Source: Streptomyces sp. NBC_00670 (lineage in GTDB: Bacteria > Actinomycetota > Actinomycetes > Streptomycetales > Streptomycetaceae). Taken from it: a stretch of 64,000 bases of DNA. The translations under genes and the position numbers were made by a program. Positions 34,047 through 44,510 of the stretch are shown here, piece after piece. Below the pieces are notes generated by a model. It was not told the origin of the DNA, searched no databases, and saw nothing but the letters and a program-made list of their open reading frames with translations. The first letter of the stretch is position 1; the number at the start of each line of letters is the position of its first letter. Location: the NCBI RefSeq assembly GCF_036226765.1, contig NZ_CP109017.1, positions 3,730,501 through 3,794,500 on the forward strand, read 5' to 3'.

Positions 34047-34060
34047 GTTTCACGTGAAAC
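34047..34060. promoter_or_regulatory. parS: parS site overlapping the start of the channel gene
   Basis: GTTTCACGTGAAAC is an exact copy of the parS palindrome. It covers the spacer between the GGGGAG ribosome binding site (34040-34045) and the GTG start at 34054, so ParB bound here would sit over the translation start. Confidence 0.95.
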
Positions 34061-35151
34061 TTCCGGGCCGGGACGCCATCGCCCGCCAGCCGGACGAGCA
34101 TCTCGCCACCGCACAGGTGCGGCTGCCGCGGCGGGTCGTCGACCGCCCGATCCGCCAGGTCGGCAAGCGGCTGCTGCTGGCGCTGCTCGTCCTCGTCGTC
34201 ACGGCCATGACCGTCTGGCTCGACCGGGACGGCTACCACGACAACGTCGGGGACGGCGTCGACCTGCTCGACTCCTTCTACTACGCCACCGTCACCCTCT
34301 CCACCACCGGCTACGGGGACATCACCCCGGCCGGCGACGGGGCCCGGCTCACCAACATCCTCGTCATCACGCCGCTGCGCGTGCTGTTCCTGATCATCCT
34401 GGTCGGCACCACTCTCGAGGTGCTCACCGAGCGCACCCGGGAAGAGTTCCGGCAGAACCGCTGGAGGGCGGCCTTGAGGGACCACACCGTCGTGATCGGC
34501 TTCGGCACCAAGGGACGCTCGGCCATCCAGACCGTGTGCGCCACCGGCCTGGGCAAGGACCAGGTCGTCGTGGTCGACCCCAGCGCCAAGTCCATCGAGG
34601 CGGCCACCGCCGACGGCTACGCGGGCGTGATCGGCGACGCCACCCGCAGCGATGTGCTGCGCCGGGCCGAGGCCCACCGCGCCCGGCAGATCATCATCGC
34701 CACCCAGCGCGACGACACGGCCGTCCTCGTGGCGCTCACCGCCCGCCAGATGAACCGGGGCGCCAAGATCGTGGCCGCGGTGCGGGAGGAGGAGAACGCG
34801 CCGCTGCTGCGCCAGTCCGGGGCGGACGCCGTCATCACCAGCGCCAGCGCGGCCGGCCGGCTGCTCGGGCTCTCGGTGCTCAGCCCCACCGCCGGTGTGG
34901 TCATGGAGGACCTCATCCAGCAGGGCAGCGGCCTCGACATCGTCGAACGGCCCGTCATAAAGGCCGAGGTGGGGCGCGGGGTGCGGGAGACGGACGATCT
35001 GGTGGTGAGCGTCGTCCGCGGACACCGGGTGCTCGGCTACGACGACCCGTCCATCGGCGGACTCCAGGTGACGGACCGGCTGATCACGATCGTCCGGTCG
35101 TCGTCCGGCACCCGGCTCACCCCCGACCTGCGCAGGCTGCCGCAGGAATAG
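34054..35151 (+). CDS. potassium channel family protein with TrkA-N (RCK) domain
   Basis: This 365-aa protein has two membrane helices (about residues 35-52 and 100-122) with a pore loop TTGYGD carrying the potassium selectivity filter at residues 85-89 (TGYGD). A cytosolic RCK/TrkA-N domain begins near 142 (HTVVIGFGTKGRSAIQTV), followed by a TrkA-C-like end. The RCK domain gates the pore in response to ligand or nucleotide. The GTG at 34054 gives 8-bp spacing to GGGGAG; the GTG at 34045 lies inside that site and is unlikely. parS covers the start. Confidence 0.9.
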   Translation: MKLPGRDAIARQPDEHLATAQVRLPRRVVDRPIRQVGKRLLLALLVLVVTAMTVWLDRDGYHDNVGDGVDLLDSFYYATVTLSTTGYGDITPAGDGARLTNILVITPLRVLFLIILVGTTLEVLTERTREEFRQNRWRAALRDHTVVIGFGTKGRSAIQTVCATGLGKDQVVVVDPSAKSIEAATADGYAGVIGDATRSDVLRRAEAHRARQIIIATQRDDTAVLVALTARQMNRGAKIVAAVREEENAPLLRQSGADAVITSASAAGRLLGLSVLSPTAGVVMEDLIQQGSGLDIVERPVIKAEVGRGVRETDDLVVSVVRGHRVLGYDDPSIGGLQVTDRLITIVRSSSGTRLTPDLRRLPQE

Positions 35152-35237
35152 CGTCCGCCGCCTCCGCGAGGCCCGGGCAGCGGTGTCCGCCGCCTCGGCA
35201 CGGGCGGGGCCGGGGCCCGGGGAGTAGCGTCGGCCCC

Positions 35238-36218
35238 ATGTACGCGATCACGATTCCCGAACCCGGTGGACCCGAGGCGCTGGTGTGGGCCGAGGTCCCC
35301 GAACCCGAGCCCGGCGAGGGCGAAGTGCTGGTCGACGTGGTGGCCAGTGCCGTCAACCGCGCCGACCTGATGCAGCGGATGGGCTTCTACGCGCCGCCGC
35401 CCGGCGCCCCCGCGTACCCGGGCCTGGAGTGCGCGGGGCGGATCGCCGCGCTCGGCCCGGGCGTGTCCGGCTGGGCCGTCGGCGACGAGGTGTGCGCGCT
35501 GCTCGCGGGCGGCGGCTACGCCGAGAAGGTGGCCGTCCCGGCCGGCCAGCTGCTGCCCGTGCCCGCGGGTCTGGAGCTGCGGCAGGCGGCCGCGCTGCCC
35601 GAGGTGACCTGCACCGTGTGGTCCAACGTGTTCATGGTGGCCCAGCTGCGCCCCGGCGAGACGCTGCTCGTGCACGGCGGCTCCAGCGGCATCGGCACCA
35701 TGGCGATCCAGCTCGCGAAGTCGGCCGGCGCGAAGGTCGCGGTGACCGCGGGCAGCAAGGAGAAGCTCGACTTCTGCGCGGACCTGGGCGCCGACGTGCT
35801 GATCAACTACCGCGAGCAGGACTTCGTGGAGGAGGTCCGCCGGGCCACCGACGGGGCGGGCGCCGACGTCATCCTCGACAACATGGGCGCCAAGTACCTG
35901 GAGCGCAACGTGGACGCCCTCGCGGTCAACGGGCGGCTCGCGATCATCGGCATGCAGGGCGGCACGAAGGGCGAGCTGAACATCGGCACGCTGCTCGGCA
36001 AGCGGGCCGCGGTCAGCGCGACCTCCCTGCGCGCCCGGCCGCTGGGCGAGAAGGCGGCGATCGTGGCGGCCGTACGGGAACACGTGTGGCCGCTGCTCGC
36101 GGACGGCCACGTGCGGCCGGTCGTCGACCGGGAGCTGCCGATGAGCGAGGCGGCCGAGGCCCACCGGGTGCTGGAGGAGAGCGGGCACATCGGCAAGGTG
36201 CTGCTGGTGGCGCCGTAG
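35238..36218 (+). CDS. NAD(P)H quinone oxidoreductase (zinc-free MDR family)
   Basis: This 326-aa medium-chain dehydrogenase/reductase resembles quinone oxidoreductase Qor/PIG3. Signatures are VNRADLMQRMGFY, YPGLECAGRIAALG, the NADPH-binding LLVHGGSSGIGTMAIQLAK and IIGMQGG. No zinc-binding Cys cluster is seen. Substrates are probably quinones or enals. The ATG at 35238 lies 7 bp after TAGCGT (35225-35230), so the mRNA is probably leaderless. It ends before a short hairpin at 36220. Confidence 0.92.
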   Translation: MYAITIPEPGGPEALVWAEVPEPEPGEGEVLVDVVASAVNRADLMQRMGFYAPPPGAPAYPGLECAGRIAALGPGVSGWAVGDEVCALLAGGGYAEKVAVPAGQLLPVPAGLELRQAAALPEVTCTVWSNVFMVAQLRPGETLLVHGGSSGIGTMAIQLAKSAGAKVAVTAGSKEKLDFCADLGADVLINYREQDFVEEVRRATDGAGADVILDNMGAKYLERNVDALAVNGRLAIIGMQGGTKGELNIGTLLGKRAAVSATSLRARPLGEKAAIVAAVREHVWPLLADGHVRPVVDRELPMSEAAEAHRVLEESGHIGKVLLVAP

Positions 36219-36219
36219 G

Positions 36220-36240
36220 GCCTGCCGCCGCCCGGCAGGC
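36220..36240. terminator. short hairpin after quinone oxidoreductase
   Basis: GCCTGCC at 36220-36226 pairs with GGCAGGC at 36234-36240 across a 7-base loop, one base after the stop codon region. It may serve both converging genes. Confidence 0.55.
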
Positions 36241-36263
36241 GGCCGCGACAGACCCCAGGCCCC

Positions 36264-37130
36264 TTACGGGGCGCGGCGGACGCGGACGGCGAGCAGGGCG
36301 AGGGCGAGGCCCAGGCCGATGAGGATCAGTCCGCCGCCGAGCGGCAGGATCCGCGTCATGCGCGCGGCGGCGGACCGGCGGGGCGCGGCGAGCGGCTGCT
36401 CGGCGGCGGCCTCGTCGGAGGCCCGGGGGGTGCGGCTCGGGTCGCCGGTGGCGGTTCCTGTGCCGGCGCCCGTGCCGGACTGGTCACCGTCCCGGCCACC
36501 GGTGCCGGTGGTCGGGACGGGGCCCGAGTCGTGGGAGCGGTGGGGGGTGTGCGGATGCTCCTTGTCCGCGGCGTCGGCGGGGGGTTCCGCGCCGGGGGAT
36601 TCCTCGGGTGGGGACGCGGGCGCCGTGCCCGTGGGTCCGGTGGATCCTGTGGGGCGGGGGGTGGGTGCGGGGGGTTCGGGGCTGCGGGTTCCGTTTCCGG
36701 TGCCGGGGTCCTCGTCGTTCTCGTTCTCGTTCTTGTCCTTGTCCTCGGCCCCGGGAGGTCCGCCGGGGTGTTCCGGGTGGTCGTGGCCGTCCGGGCGGTC
36801 TGGTTTTCCGGGATGCGGGGGGTCCGGTGGCGTGGGGCGGTCCGGTGCCGGGGCGTGCGGGCGGGCGGGGGCCTGGTGGCCGGGGTGCGGGTGGTGGGGG
36901 GTGGCGTCCGGTCTCTCCGGCTCCCGGGGGGTGGCGGTGTGCGCGGCCGTCCGCAGGTGGGGCGGGGCCGGGGCGGCGTACGCGGGCCCGGCGGGCCGTG
37001 CGGCGAGGAGTGCGGCCGTCGTGAGGGCCAGCGGCAGGGCCGCGGTGCGGAGGGTGTGGAGGGTGTGGAGGGTGCGGGGCGGTGTGTGTCGCGCGTGGGG
37101 TGCGCGTCGGCTGCGGGACCACTGAGTCAC
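36264..37130 (-). CDS. secreted, Pro-rich surface protein with C-terminal membrane anchor
   Basis: This 288-aa protein has a Sec-type signal peptide (residues 1-50, hydrophobic AALPLALTTAALLAARP then AYAAPAP), about 190 residues of Pro/Gly/Thr/His-rich low-complexity sequence with an acidic-Asn patch (KDKNENENDEDPG), and a C-terminal LPLGGG followed by a hydrophobic helix and RVRRAP. The end resembles a sortase-type sorting signal but is not LAXTG. The GTG at 37130 was chosen for GGAGGGGG upstream and for placing the signal peptide correctly. Function unknown; likely a wall-spanning or wall-linked protein. Confidence 0.75.
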   Translation of the reverse strand: MTQWSRSRRAPHARHTPPRTLHTLHTLRTAALPLALTTAALLAARPAGPAYAAPAPPHLRTAAHTATPREPERPDATPHHPHPGHQAPARPHAPAPDRPTPPDPPHPGKPDRPDGHDHPEHPGGPPGAEDKDKNENENDEDPGTGNGTRSPEPPAPTPRPTGSTGPTGTAPASPPEESPGAEPPADAADKEHPHTPHRSHDSGPVPTTGTGGRDGDQSGTGAGTGTATGDPSRTPRASDEAAAEQPLAAPRRSAAARMTRILPLGGGLILIGLGLALALLAVRVRRAP

Positions 37131-37302
37131 CCGCAGGACCCCCTCCCGTGCTCGTCGGGCGCCAAGATCGACGTCCTCAGCGTCACACGGGGCGTGCGGT
37201 ACGGCACTCCGGCGCCGCCCGTTCGGGCACGGGGGCCCGGCGGGGCGCCCGGGGGTGGGGGCGGCACGGTGGGGTGCCGGGTCCGTGCGAGACAATGGCG
37301 GT

Positions 37303-37842
37303 ATGGAGATGCCGAGGAACGAACGGTCGCCGGAGAACCCTCAGATCCTGGTCGTCGGCCAGGACGGCATGGCGCTCGGCGGCACCGGGGACGACGACTC
37401 CCGCGAGATCCCGGTGACGGAGATGGTGGAGCAGCCCGCCAAGGTCATGCGGATCGGGAGCATGATCAAGCAGCTGCTCGAGGAGGTGCGGGCGGCTCCT
37501 CTGGACGAGGCGAGCCGGCAGCGGCTGCGGGAGATTCACGCGAGTTCGGTGAAGGAGCTGGAGGACGGGCTCGCTCCCGAGCTGGTGGAGGAGCTGGAGC
37601 GGTTGTCGCTGCCGTTCACGGACGAGGTGACGCCGAGCGATGCGGAGTTGCGCATCGCGCAGGCGCAGTTGGTGGGGTGGCTGGAGGGGCTGTTCCACGG
37701 CATTCAGACGACGTTGTTCGCGCAGCAGATGGCCGCAAGGGCGCAGTTGGAGCAGATGCGGCGGGCGTTGCCGCCGGGGGTGGGGGGTGAGGGGGAGGAG
37801 GATCCCCGGCAGGGGGGCCGGTCCGGGGGGCCTTATCTCTGA
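37303..37842 (+). CDS. bpa: bacterial proteasome activator Bpa
   Basis: This 179-aa protein is the ATP-independent ring-shaped activator of the actinobacterial 20S proteasome, opening its gate for unfolded clients. The helical core (about 45-160) contains EMVEQPAKVMRIGSMIKQLL and VGWLEGLFHGIQTTLFAQQ, and the C-terminus ends GPYL, the HbYX-like motif (tyrosine second to last) needed to dock into the proteasome alpha ring. The first 30 residues and the Gly-rich linker before the tail are disordered. No proteasome genes lie in the window. Confidence 0.94.
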   Translation: MEMPRNERSPENPQILVVGQDGMALGGTGDDDSREIPVTEMVEQPAKVMRIGSMIKQLLEEVRAAPLDEASRQRLREIHASSVKELEDGLAPELVEELERLSLPFTDEVTPSDAELRIAQAQLVGWLEGLFHGIQTTLFAQQMAARAQLEQMRRALPPGVGGEGEEDPRQGGRSGGPYL

Positions 37843-37913
37843 CCTGCGGTCGGCCGTAGGAGGGGGCAGGGTTCGGGCGAGTTTCTCGCATCAAACACAG
37901 CCCCGCCCCTTGT

Positions 37914-37937
37914 GGGGCGCCCCTCACGGGGCGCCCC
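37914..37937. terminator. hairpin between bpa and the kinase gene
   Basis: GGGGCGCCCC at 37914-37923 repeats at 37928-37937 with a 4-base loop; each copy is self-complementary, so a 10-bp stem forms. It lies between converging genes. Confidence 0.65.
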
Positions 37938-37944
37938 CAGCCCC

Positions 37945-39651
37945 CTACGCCGGGTCGCCCGTGGAGACCGTCAGCTTCAGTTTGGGCATGTTCTTGGGGT
38001 CGGCGTCCGTGTCGGCGGCGGGGTACTGGTCCATGACCGTGTCCTCGCCGTAGGTGTTCTCGTCCGTGTCGATGATCTCGTACTGCCAGCCGGCGGCCTG
38101 AAGGCATTCCTTCACCGACGCCAGGTTCTTGAACTGGAAGTTCGGGATGACGATCTTGTCCGCGTCGTCGTACGACGTGCCCGGCTCCGTGCACTTCGTC
38201 TTCTCGATCGTCTTCGTCGTGTCCGGGCCCTTGTGCCCGGCCTTGCGCGACGCCTCCGCGGAGGCCGAGGCGCGGGCGCGGTCGGCCTTGCCGTCGTCCC
38301 CGCCGCCGTTGTTCACGACCAGCGCGATCACCAGTCCGAGGACGGCGACGACCGCCACGGTCACCGAGCCGATGATCACGCCCCGGTTGCCCTTCTGACC
38401 GGAGCCGCCGGAACCGCCCGGACCACCGGCGCCGGACGCCGGCCCCTGCGGCGAGATCGCGTACGGCGGCGGCGTCGAGGCGCCCTGCTGCGGCGCGTAC
38501 CCGCCGGTGTGCTGCGGCGGCGGTGCCCCGTAACCGCCCTGCTGCGGATAGCCGTACGCCGGGGACTGCGGTCCCGGCACCGGCGACGGGCCCCCGTACG
38601 GGTTCGGCTGCGGCGTCGGCGGCTGGTACGGCGTCTGCACCGGCCCCGTCGGACCGGCCGACGCCGCCCCGTCGACCGGCGGGAACACCGCGGCGCCCAC
38701 CCCCGCCCCGGACTGCGACTGCGTACCCGGCACGATGCTGGGCGCGGACGACGTGACCGCCGCCGCCACCCGCAGACACTCGTCGCGCATCGCCTCGGCG
38801 CTGGGGAAGCGTTCGTTGGGGTTCTTCTTCAGCGCGCGGGCGACCAGCGCGTCCACCGCCGGCGGCAGCGAGCGGTTGATCGACGAGGGGACCGGCGGTT
38901 CCTCCTGCACATGCGCGTAGGCGATCGCCAGCGGCGAGTCCGCGTCGAACGGCAGTCGTCCGGTGACCAGTTGGAAGAGCATGATGCCGACCGAGTACAG
39001 GTCGCTGCGCGCGTCCACCCCCCGGCCGAGCGCCTGTTCGGGCGAGAGGTACTGCGGGGTGCCGACGACCATGCCGGTCTGCGTCATCGACGTCACGCCG
39101 GACTGCATGGCGCGGGCGATGCCGAAGTCCATCACCTTCACCACGCCGCGCTTGGTCACCATCACGTTGCCCGGCTTGATGTCCCGGTGCACCAGCCCCA
39201 TTTCATGGCTGATCTCCAGGGCCGCCAGCACGTCCGCGGTGACCTTCAGGGCCTGGTCGGCCGGCATCGCGCCGTACCGCTGGATGTCCGACTCCAGGAC
39301 CGAGCCCAGGGGGCGGCCCTCGATGTACTCCATGACGATGTACGGCGTCGGCGTGCCCGTGCCGCCGGCGGTGTCGCCGAGCGAGGTGTCCTCGCCGGTG
39401 TCGAAGACGGAGACGATGTTGGTGTGCGTGAGCTTCGCCACGGCCTGCGCCTCGCGCCGGAACCGCTCACGGAAGGCCTGTTCCCGGCCGAGCTCGGTGT
39501 GCAGCGTCTTGATCGCGACCTGCCGGTCGAGCACGGAGTCGTAGGCGAGGTGCACCGAGGCCATGCCGCCCTCGCCGAGCAGGTCGCGCAGCTGGTAGCG
39601 GCCTCCGGCCACCGATCGCCCCGCGTACCGGCTCTGGCCGTCCTGGCTCAT
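37945..39651 (-). CDS. serine/threonine protein kinase with one degenerate PASTA-like domain
   Basis: This 568-aa transmembrane kinase has a kinase domain (residues 15-290) with GEGGMASVH, Lys48 (VAIKTL), Asp157 in LVHRDIKPGN, Asp175 in VMDFG and a Thr/Ser-rich activation loop (SGVTSMTQTGMVVGTPQYLS). A long Pro/Gly/Tyr/Gln linker, a membrane helix (about 440-463), and one extracellular PASTA-like module (IPNFQFKNLASVKECLQAAGW) follow. Start is an ATG at 39651 (MSQDGQSRYAGR). It is divergent from the next kinase gene, 388 bp away. Confidence 0.94.
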   Translation of the reverse strand: MSQDGQSRYAGRSVAGGRYQLRDLLGEGGMASVHLAYDSVLDRQVAIKTLHTELGREQAFRERFRREAQAVAKLTHTNIVSVFDTGEDTSLGDTAGGTGTPTPYIVMEYIEGRPLGSVLESDIQRYGAMPADQALKVTADVLAALEISHEMGLVHRDIKPGNVMVTKRGVVKVMDFGIARAMQSGVTSMTQTGMVVGTPQYLSPEQALGRGVDARSDLYSVGIMLFQLVTGRLPFDADSPLAIAYAHVQEEPPVPSSINRSLPPAVDALVARALKKNPNERFPSAEAMRDECLRVAAAVTSSAPSIVPGTQSQSGAGVGAAVFPPVDGAASAGPTGPVQTPYQPPTPQPNPYGGPSPVPGPQSPAYGYPQQGGYGAPPPQHTGGYAPQQGASTPPPYAISPQGPASGAGGPGGSGGSGQKGNRGVIIGSVTVAVVAVLGLVIALVVNNGGGDDGKADRARASASAEASRKAGHKGPDTTKTIEKTKCTEPGTSYDDADKIVIPNFQFKNLASVKECLQAAGWQYEIIDTDENTYGEDTVMDQYPAADTDADPKNMPKLKLTVSTGDPA

Positions 39652-40039
39652 GTTCTGCGTCCCCCATCGGCGTCGCGACAGCAGGGGAAACCCCTGCTCC
39701 CGCGTTCCCCGCCCGCCTCCGACCGGTGCGCTCCCGACCGGGCGACTGGCTGATAACTGATCGACTGGCTCATTCCCGGCCAAGTCTGCCCCAGGGCACC
39801 GACACGTCAAGCTCGGTGCCCGATCCGTGACCCTACGCGAAGGAAGCGTCGCGCAAGCGTTACAGGTGGCCTACCCCCGGTACACAGAATTTGCACGGAG
39901 GGACCCGTGCCGGGTTTCATGGCCGGTCCACTCGAAATCCAACGGGGACCGTCGCTTCGCGCGGAGCCTGTAGCGTGACCCGACGGAAGACCGTGACAAC
40001 CACCGCGCAGACCGCGGGAAGACACGACGGCGAGGACTG
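39652..40039. other. divergent promoter region of two kinase genes
   Basis: This 388-bp gap must hold both promoters. Ribosome-binding-like GGGGGACG precedes the left gene. No clear operator, RNA or parS/DnaA site was seen; the stretch around 39745-39770 (GGCTGATAACTGATCGACTGG) is less GC-rich than its surroundings and is a likely promoter area. Confidence 0.45.
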
Positions 40040-41644
<1,605 letters not shown>

Positions 41645-41654
41645 GCGGCACAAG

Positions 41655-41701
41655 GAACGGGCCCCGGCTCGCGGCATGATCGCCGCGGCCGGGGCCCGTT
41701 C
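41655..41701 (+). terminator. terminator after kinase gene
   Basis: A perfect 14-bp stem pairs 41655-41668 (GAACGGGCCCCGGC) with 41688-41701, enclosing a 19-base loop, 10 bp after the stop codon. Confidence 0.8.
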
Positions 41702-42141
41702 GCGTCCGCCCTGCGCACGCAACGGGTGGGAACGGGTGGAACGGGTGATTTTTCCGGGTTTCCGGGGGACATCCGCCGCGACCGCGATCATCGCCCCCAC
41801 CGGCGGCGAACTCTTCACGTGACGCGGCTCACCGGGATAACGTGCCCTTGTTCCGGCCCCCTGCAAGGCTGTGACCAGCATCTGTTCCCGACTTCTCGAT
41901 TTACTTGGAAGCCCAAGCAAAATCGCAGGTCAGAAGGGGTTTCACAGAAATGTGGAGCACTGGGTAACGTGCTGTCCCGCAGGGCGCTCGCCGGGGCACC
42001 TGTCACGCCTGTTCCCGACCGGGCCGCACCCACCCCGTGCGCCCCACAGGAGCGGGCGAGCCGCTCTCCCGGGCTCGGAACGGGCCGGGGAGACCCCAGG
42101 CACCCGGCGAACCCGGGGGCCGGACCGACGGAGGAGCACAC
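41702..42141 (+). other. long leader and promoter region of the second bkd operon
   Basis: This 440-bp region has an AT-richer stretch at 41880-41970, unlike its surroundings, so the promoter is probably there. It holds the imperfect inverted repeat at 41897-41925. A 5-codon open frame (MWSTG) at 41950-41967 has a GAAGGG site but nothing else in its favour. The remaining 170 bp before the gene is very GC-rich and may be a transcribed leader. Confidence 0.5.
41897..41925. promoter_or_regulatory. imperfect 12-bp inverted repeat, candidate operator
   Basis: CGATTTACTTGG (41897-41908) and CCAAGCAAAATCG (41913-41925) are inverted repeats with a 4-base spacer, one mismatch and one bulge. The position in the bkd promoter region fits a binding site for a dimeric regulator such as BkdR (inference). 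Confidence 0.5.
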
Positions 42142-43521
42142 GTGACCGTGGAGAGCACTGCCGCGCGCAAGGCGCGACGCAGCGCCGGAGGCAAGGCCGG
42201 CGCCACCGGCACCGAGCGGGCCGGCTCGGCCGGCGGGGCCGGCGAGCGCGCCGGCTCGGCGGACGAGCAGACCGGCGCCACCGGAACCAAGCGCACCACC
42301 CGCACCACCCGCACCACCGCGAAGACCGCGGGCGCCGCCGGTACCGGCGGCACCAAGCGCGCCGCCGCGAAGCCGCGCGCCGCCAAGCAGACCGCCGCGA
42401 AGTCCGGCCCGAAGGGCGCCGCACCGGCCGCCGCGGGCGAGACCGACCTCGTCCAGCTGCTGACGCCCGAGGGCAAGCGGATCAAGAACGCCGAGTACGA
42501 CCCGTACGTCGCCGACCTCACCCCCGAGGACCTGCGCGGGCTGTACCGGGACATGGTCCTCACCCGCCGGTTCGACGCCGAGGCCACCTCGCTGCAGCGC
42601 CAGGGCGAGCTGGGCCTGTGGGCCTCGCTGCTCGGCCAGGAGGCCGCGCAGATCGGCTCCGGTCGCGCCACCCGCCCGGACGACTACGTCTTCCCGACCT
42701 ACCGCGAGCACGGCGTCGCCTGGTGCCGCGGGGTCGACCCGACCAATCTGCTCGGCATGTTCCGCGGCGTGAACAACGGCGGCTGGGACCCGAACAGCAA
42801 CAACTTCCACCTCTACACGATCGTCATCGGCTCCCAGGCGCTGCACGCCACCGGCTACGCCATGGGCATCGCCAAGGACGGCGCCGACGCGGCCGTGATC
42901 GCCTACTTCGGGGACGGCGCCTCCAGCCAGGGCGACGTCGCCGAATCGTTCACCTTCTCCGCGGTCTACAACGCCCCCGTGGTGTTCTTCTGCCAGAACA
43001 ACCAGTGGGCGATCTCCGAGCCGACCGAGAAGCAGACCCGCGTGCCGCTCTACCAGCGCGCCCAGGGCTACGGCTTCCCGGGCGTCCGCGTCGACGGCAA
43101 CGACGTCCTGGCCTGCCTCGCGGTCACCAAGTGGGCGCTGGAGCGGGCCCGCCGGGGTGAGGGCCCCACGCTGGTCGAGGCGTTCACCTACCGGATGGGC
43201 GCCCACACCACCTCCGACGACCCCAGCCGCTACCGGCACGACGACGAGCGGGCCGCCTGGGAGGCGAAGGACCCGATCGCCCGGCTGCGTGCCCACCTCG
43301 CCGCCGCAAACCACACGGACGAGGGATTCTTCGCGGAACTCGAGGCGGAGAGCGAGGCGTTGGGCAGACGAGTGCGCGAAGCGGTCCGTGCCATGCCGGA
43401 CCCGGACCACTTCGCCATCTTCGAGAACGCCTACGCGGACGGACACGCGCTGGTCGACGAGGAACGCGCCCAGTTCGCCGCCTACCAGGCGTCGTTCGCG
43501 GACGCGGAAGGGGGCATGTGA
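42142..43521 (+). CDS. bkdF: branched-chain 2-oxoacid dehydrogenase E1 alpha (second operon)
   Basis: This 459-aa subunit has the E1-alpha core from about residue 95 (LLTPEGKRIKNAEYDPYV, GDGASSQGDVAESFTFSAVY to CQNNQWAIS as the thiamine diphosphate motif). Its first 95 residues are a Lys/Ala/Thr/Arg-rich basic extension (TKRTTRTTRTTAKTAGAAG) absent from bkdA. The GTG at 42142 follows GGAGGAG. It begins the E1a-E1b-E2 run. S. avermitilis has two such clusters, bkdABC and bkdFGH; which cluster corresponds to which cannot be fixed by eye. The basic tail could bind nucleic acid, but this is unproven. Confidence 0.88.
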   Translation: MTVESTAARKARRSAGGKAGATGTERAGSAGGAGERAGSADEQTGATGTKRTTRTTRTTAKTAGAAGTGGTKRAAAKPRAAKQTAAKSGPKGAAPAAAGETDLVQLLTPEGKRIKNAEYDPYVADLTPEDLRGLYRDMVLTRRFDAEATSLQRQGELGLWASLLGQEAAQIGSGRATRPDDYVFPTYREHGVAWCRGVDPTNLLGMFRGVNNGGWDPNSNNFHLYTIVIGSQALHATGYAMGIAKDGADAAVIAYFGDGASSQGDVAESFTFSAVYNAPVVFFCQNNQWAISEPTEKQTRVPLYQRAQGYGFPGVRVDGNDVLACLAVTKWALERARRGEGPTLVEAFTYRMGAHTTSDDPSRYRHDDERAAWEAKDPIARLRAHLAAANHTDEGFFAELEAESEALGRRVREAVRAMPDPDHFAIFENAYADGHALVDEERAQFAAYQASFADAEGGM

Positions 43522-43522
43522 A

Positions 43523-44500
43523 ATGACCGAGAAGATGGCGATCGCCAAGGCGATCAACGAGTCGCTGCGCAAGGCCCTGGAGGCCGACCCGAAGGTTCTC
43601 GTCATGGGCGAGGACGTGGGCAAGCTCGGCGGCGTCTTCCGCGTCACCGACGGGCTGCAGAAGGACTTCGGTGAGGAGCGGGTCATCGACACCCCGCTCG
43701 CCGAGTCCGGCATCGTCGGCACCGCGATCGGCCTCGCCCTGCGCGGCTACCGCCCGGTGGTGGAGATCCAGTTCGACGGCTTCGTCTTCCCCGCGTACGA
43801 CCAGATCGTCACGCAGCTCGCGAAGATGCACGCCCGCTCGCTGGGCAAGGTCAAGCTGCCGGTCGTCGTGCGCATCCCCTACGGCGGCGGCATCGGCGCG
43901 GTCGAACACCACTCGGAGTCCCCCGAGTCGCTGTTCGCGCACGTGGCGGGCCTGAAGGTGGTCTCCCCGTCGAACGCGTCGGACGCCTACTGGATGATGC
44001 AGCAGGCCATCCAGAGCGACGACCCGGTGATCTTCTTCGAGCCCAAGCGGCGCTACTGGGACCGCGGCGAGGTCAGCGCCGAGGCGATCCCCGGCCCGCT
44101 GCACAAGGCCCGGGTGGCCCGCGAGGGCAGCGACGTGACGCTGGTGGCGTACGGCCCGATGGTCAAGCTCTGCCTGGAGGTGGCCGACGCCGCCGCGGAG
44201 GAAGGCAGGTCCCTGGAGGTCCTCGACCTGCGGTCCATCTCCCCGCTGGACTTCGACTCGATCCAGACGTCGGTGGAGCGGACCCGCCGCCTGGTCGTGG
44301 TGCACGAGGCGCCGGTGTTCTTCGGTTCGGGCGCGGAGATCGCCGCCCGCATCACCGAGCGGTGCTTCTACCACCTGGAGGCCCCGGTGCTCAGGGTCGG
44401 CGGCTACCACGCCCCCTACCCGCCGGCCCGCCTGGAGGAGTCCTACCTCCCGGACCTGGACCGGGTGCTCGACGCCGTCGACCGCTCGCTGGCGTACTGA
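43523..44500 (+). CDS. bkdG: branched-chain 2-oxoacid dehydrogenase E1 beta (second operon)
   Basis: This 325-aa E1-beta subunit has VMGEDVGKLGGVFRVTDGL, TPLAESGIVGTAIGLALRG, RIPYGGGIGAVEHHSESPES and VLDLRSISPLDFDSI. It closely resembles bkdB at 28991 (VMGEDVGxLGGVFRVTDGL is identical apart from one residue), so the two operons are paralogous. The ATG at 43523 overlaps nothing; it starts one base after the bkdF stop. Confidence 0.92.
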   Translation: MTEKMAIAKAINESLRKALEADPKVLVMGEDVGKLGGVFRVTDGLQKDFGEERVIDTPLAESGIVGTAIGLALRGYRPVVEIQFDGFVFPAYDQIVTQLAKMHARSLGKVKLPVVVRIPYGGGIGAVEHHSESPESLFAHVAGLKVVSPSNASDAYWMMQQAIQSDDPVIFFEPKRRYWDRGEVSAEAIPGPLHKARVAREGSDVTLVAYGPMVKLCLEVADAAAEEGRSLEVLDLRSISPLDFDSIQTSVERTRRLVVVHEAPVFFGSGAEIAARITERCFYHLEAPVLRVGGYHAPYPPARLEESYLPDLDRVLDAVDRSLAY

Positions 44501-44510
44501 GGAGAGGGTC

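Noticed and set aside
32382..36218. 1278-codon open frame running through moeA, the channel gene and the quinone oxidoreductase
   Set aside because: It is the quinone oxidoreductase frame extended backwards through shadows of unrelated genes.
41950..41967. Five-codon leader peptide MWSTG before the second bkd operon
   Set aside because: No branched-chain amino acid codons and no attenuator hairpin pair was found.
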